A DNA stretch of 64,000 nucleotides from Aspidapion aeneum. Taxonomy: Eukaryota; Arthropoda; Insecta; Coleoptera; Brentidae. Positions within the stretch are counted from its first letter, which is position 1, and every line of letters begins with the position of its first letter. A program made the translations under genes and the position numbers. Below, piece after piece: positions 63,739-64,000 of this stretch. Location: the NCBI GenBank assembly GCA_963576565.1, contig OY755047.1, forward strand, positions 20,591,171 to 20,655,170. The letters run 5' to 3'. Under the pieces are notes generated by a model. It worked only from the letters and a program-made list of their open reading frames with translations, ran no database searches and was not told the origin of the DNA.

Positions 63739-64000
63739 ATTGGCGTAGCTAGGGGGGGGGGGCAGGTGGGGCCTGGCCCCCCCCTGAAGTCCCTCAGGCC
63801 CCCCCCCTAAGATATTTTAGGCCTCCCCTACCGACTACTAGTAAAAGAACATGACGCTGAAAATACATACTTTTCTATTATTATTCGGGAAATATTCAAA
63901 TAAAATAGGTGCATTAAAATTTAAAATCATTCAGATAATGTTTACATTTCAGGAAAAAGCCCTTGTCTTGCGGAATTAGGCTTTTTCTCTTTAAATTATC
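63739..64000. mobile_element. hAT-like terminus with G/C homopolymers (runs off window)
   Basis: ATTGGCGTAGCTAGGGGGGG resembles the CAGTGGCGTAGC-type ends of hAT elements. Runs of G and C (63752-63812) follow. The rest is outside the window. Confidence 0.4.

Noticed and set aside
1..64000. Host protein-coding genes, tRNA or rRNA
   Set aside because: No exon-like conserved domains outside transposable elements and no tRNA/rRNA-like sequence was recognised; spliced short exons could be missed by eye.

Overview
The window looks like repeat-rich, AT-rich nuclear DNA from an arthropod, most likely an insect. The evidence is the mix of element families: BEL/Pao and Ty3-type LTR elements, several LINE lineages, hAT, mariner and Tc1 remnants, Penelope-like sequence, and TCTG-cored interspersed repeats. 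No bacterial or viral gene organisation is present, and I see no convincing host gene, tRNA or rRNA. The species cannot be named from this sequence. Almost everything recognisable is a transposable element, a relic of one, or tandem or inverted repeat DNA. Only two long reading frames are real, and both belong to retroelements.

Layout. 1-1.7 kb: a LINE ('LINE A') cut by a 5'-truncated Jockey-like LINE, then a 120-bp MITE. 2.0-4.5 kb: the 5' part of a hAT element, a ~140-bp tandem array and a 360-bp palindrome. 4.5-9.8 kb: a pogo/Tigger-like end, a ~165-bp minisatellite, a 1.9-kb TIR element with a 4-bp target duplication, and smaller inverted repeats. 9.8-14.3 kb: LINE debris, including a LINE A copy inserted in 'LINE B' with a 9-bp target duplication. 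14.7-19.9 kb: a 5.3-kb palindrome built from TCTG-cored elements. 20.9-26.9 kb: a Tc1 relic, a foldback TIR element carrying another TCTG element, LINE A, a Penelope-like scrap and a Jockey-like tail. 27-34 kb: degenerate satellite, a TIR element holding a hammerhead-like motif, a second hAT relic, a mariner pseudogene and half of a foldback element. 34.4-36 kb: an RNase H-bearing LINE.

40.7-52.7 kb is the youngest and most informative part. A complete BEL/Pao element (710-bp LTRs that read as identical, one intact 1763-residue Gag-Pol frame) sits in an (AT)n tract. Next to it is a Penelope-like fragment with a fully paired minimal hammerhead ribozyme. That fragment is split by a 3.5-kb Gag-only Ty3-type element whose ~1-kb LTRs are inverted instead of direct, each followed inward by the same primer-binding-like sequence, and bounded by ATAT duplications. 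A truncated partner of the Penelope-like sequence on the far side begins within two bases of the predicted ribozyme cleavage site.

52.7-64 kb: a recent ~1.35-kb tandem duplication, more LINE B, a TCTG element whose core has become 230 uninterrupted copies of an 8-mer, and a ~1.9-kb foldback element lying within a split smaller palindrome. The elements do not form a pathway. They are nested insertions whose order can be read from interrupted copies, poly-A or trinucleotide tails, and target-site duplications.
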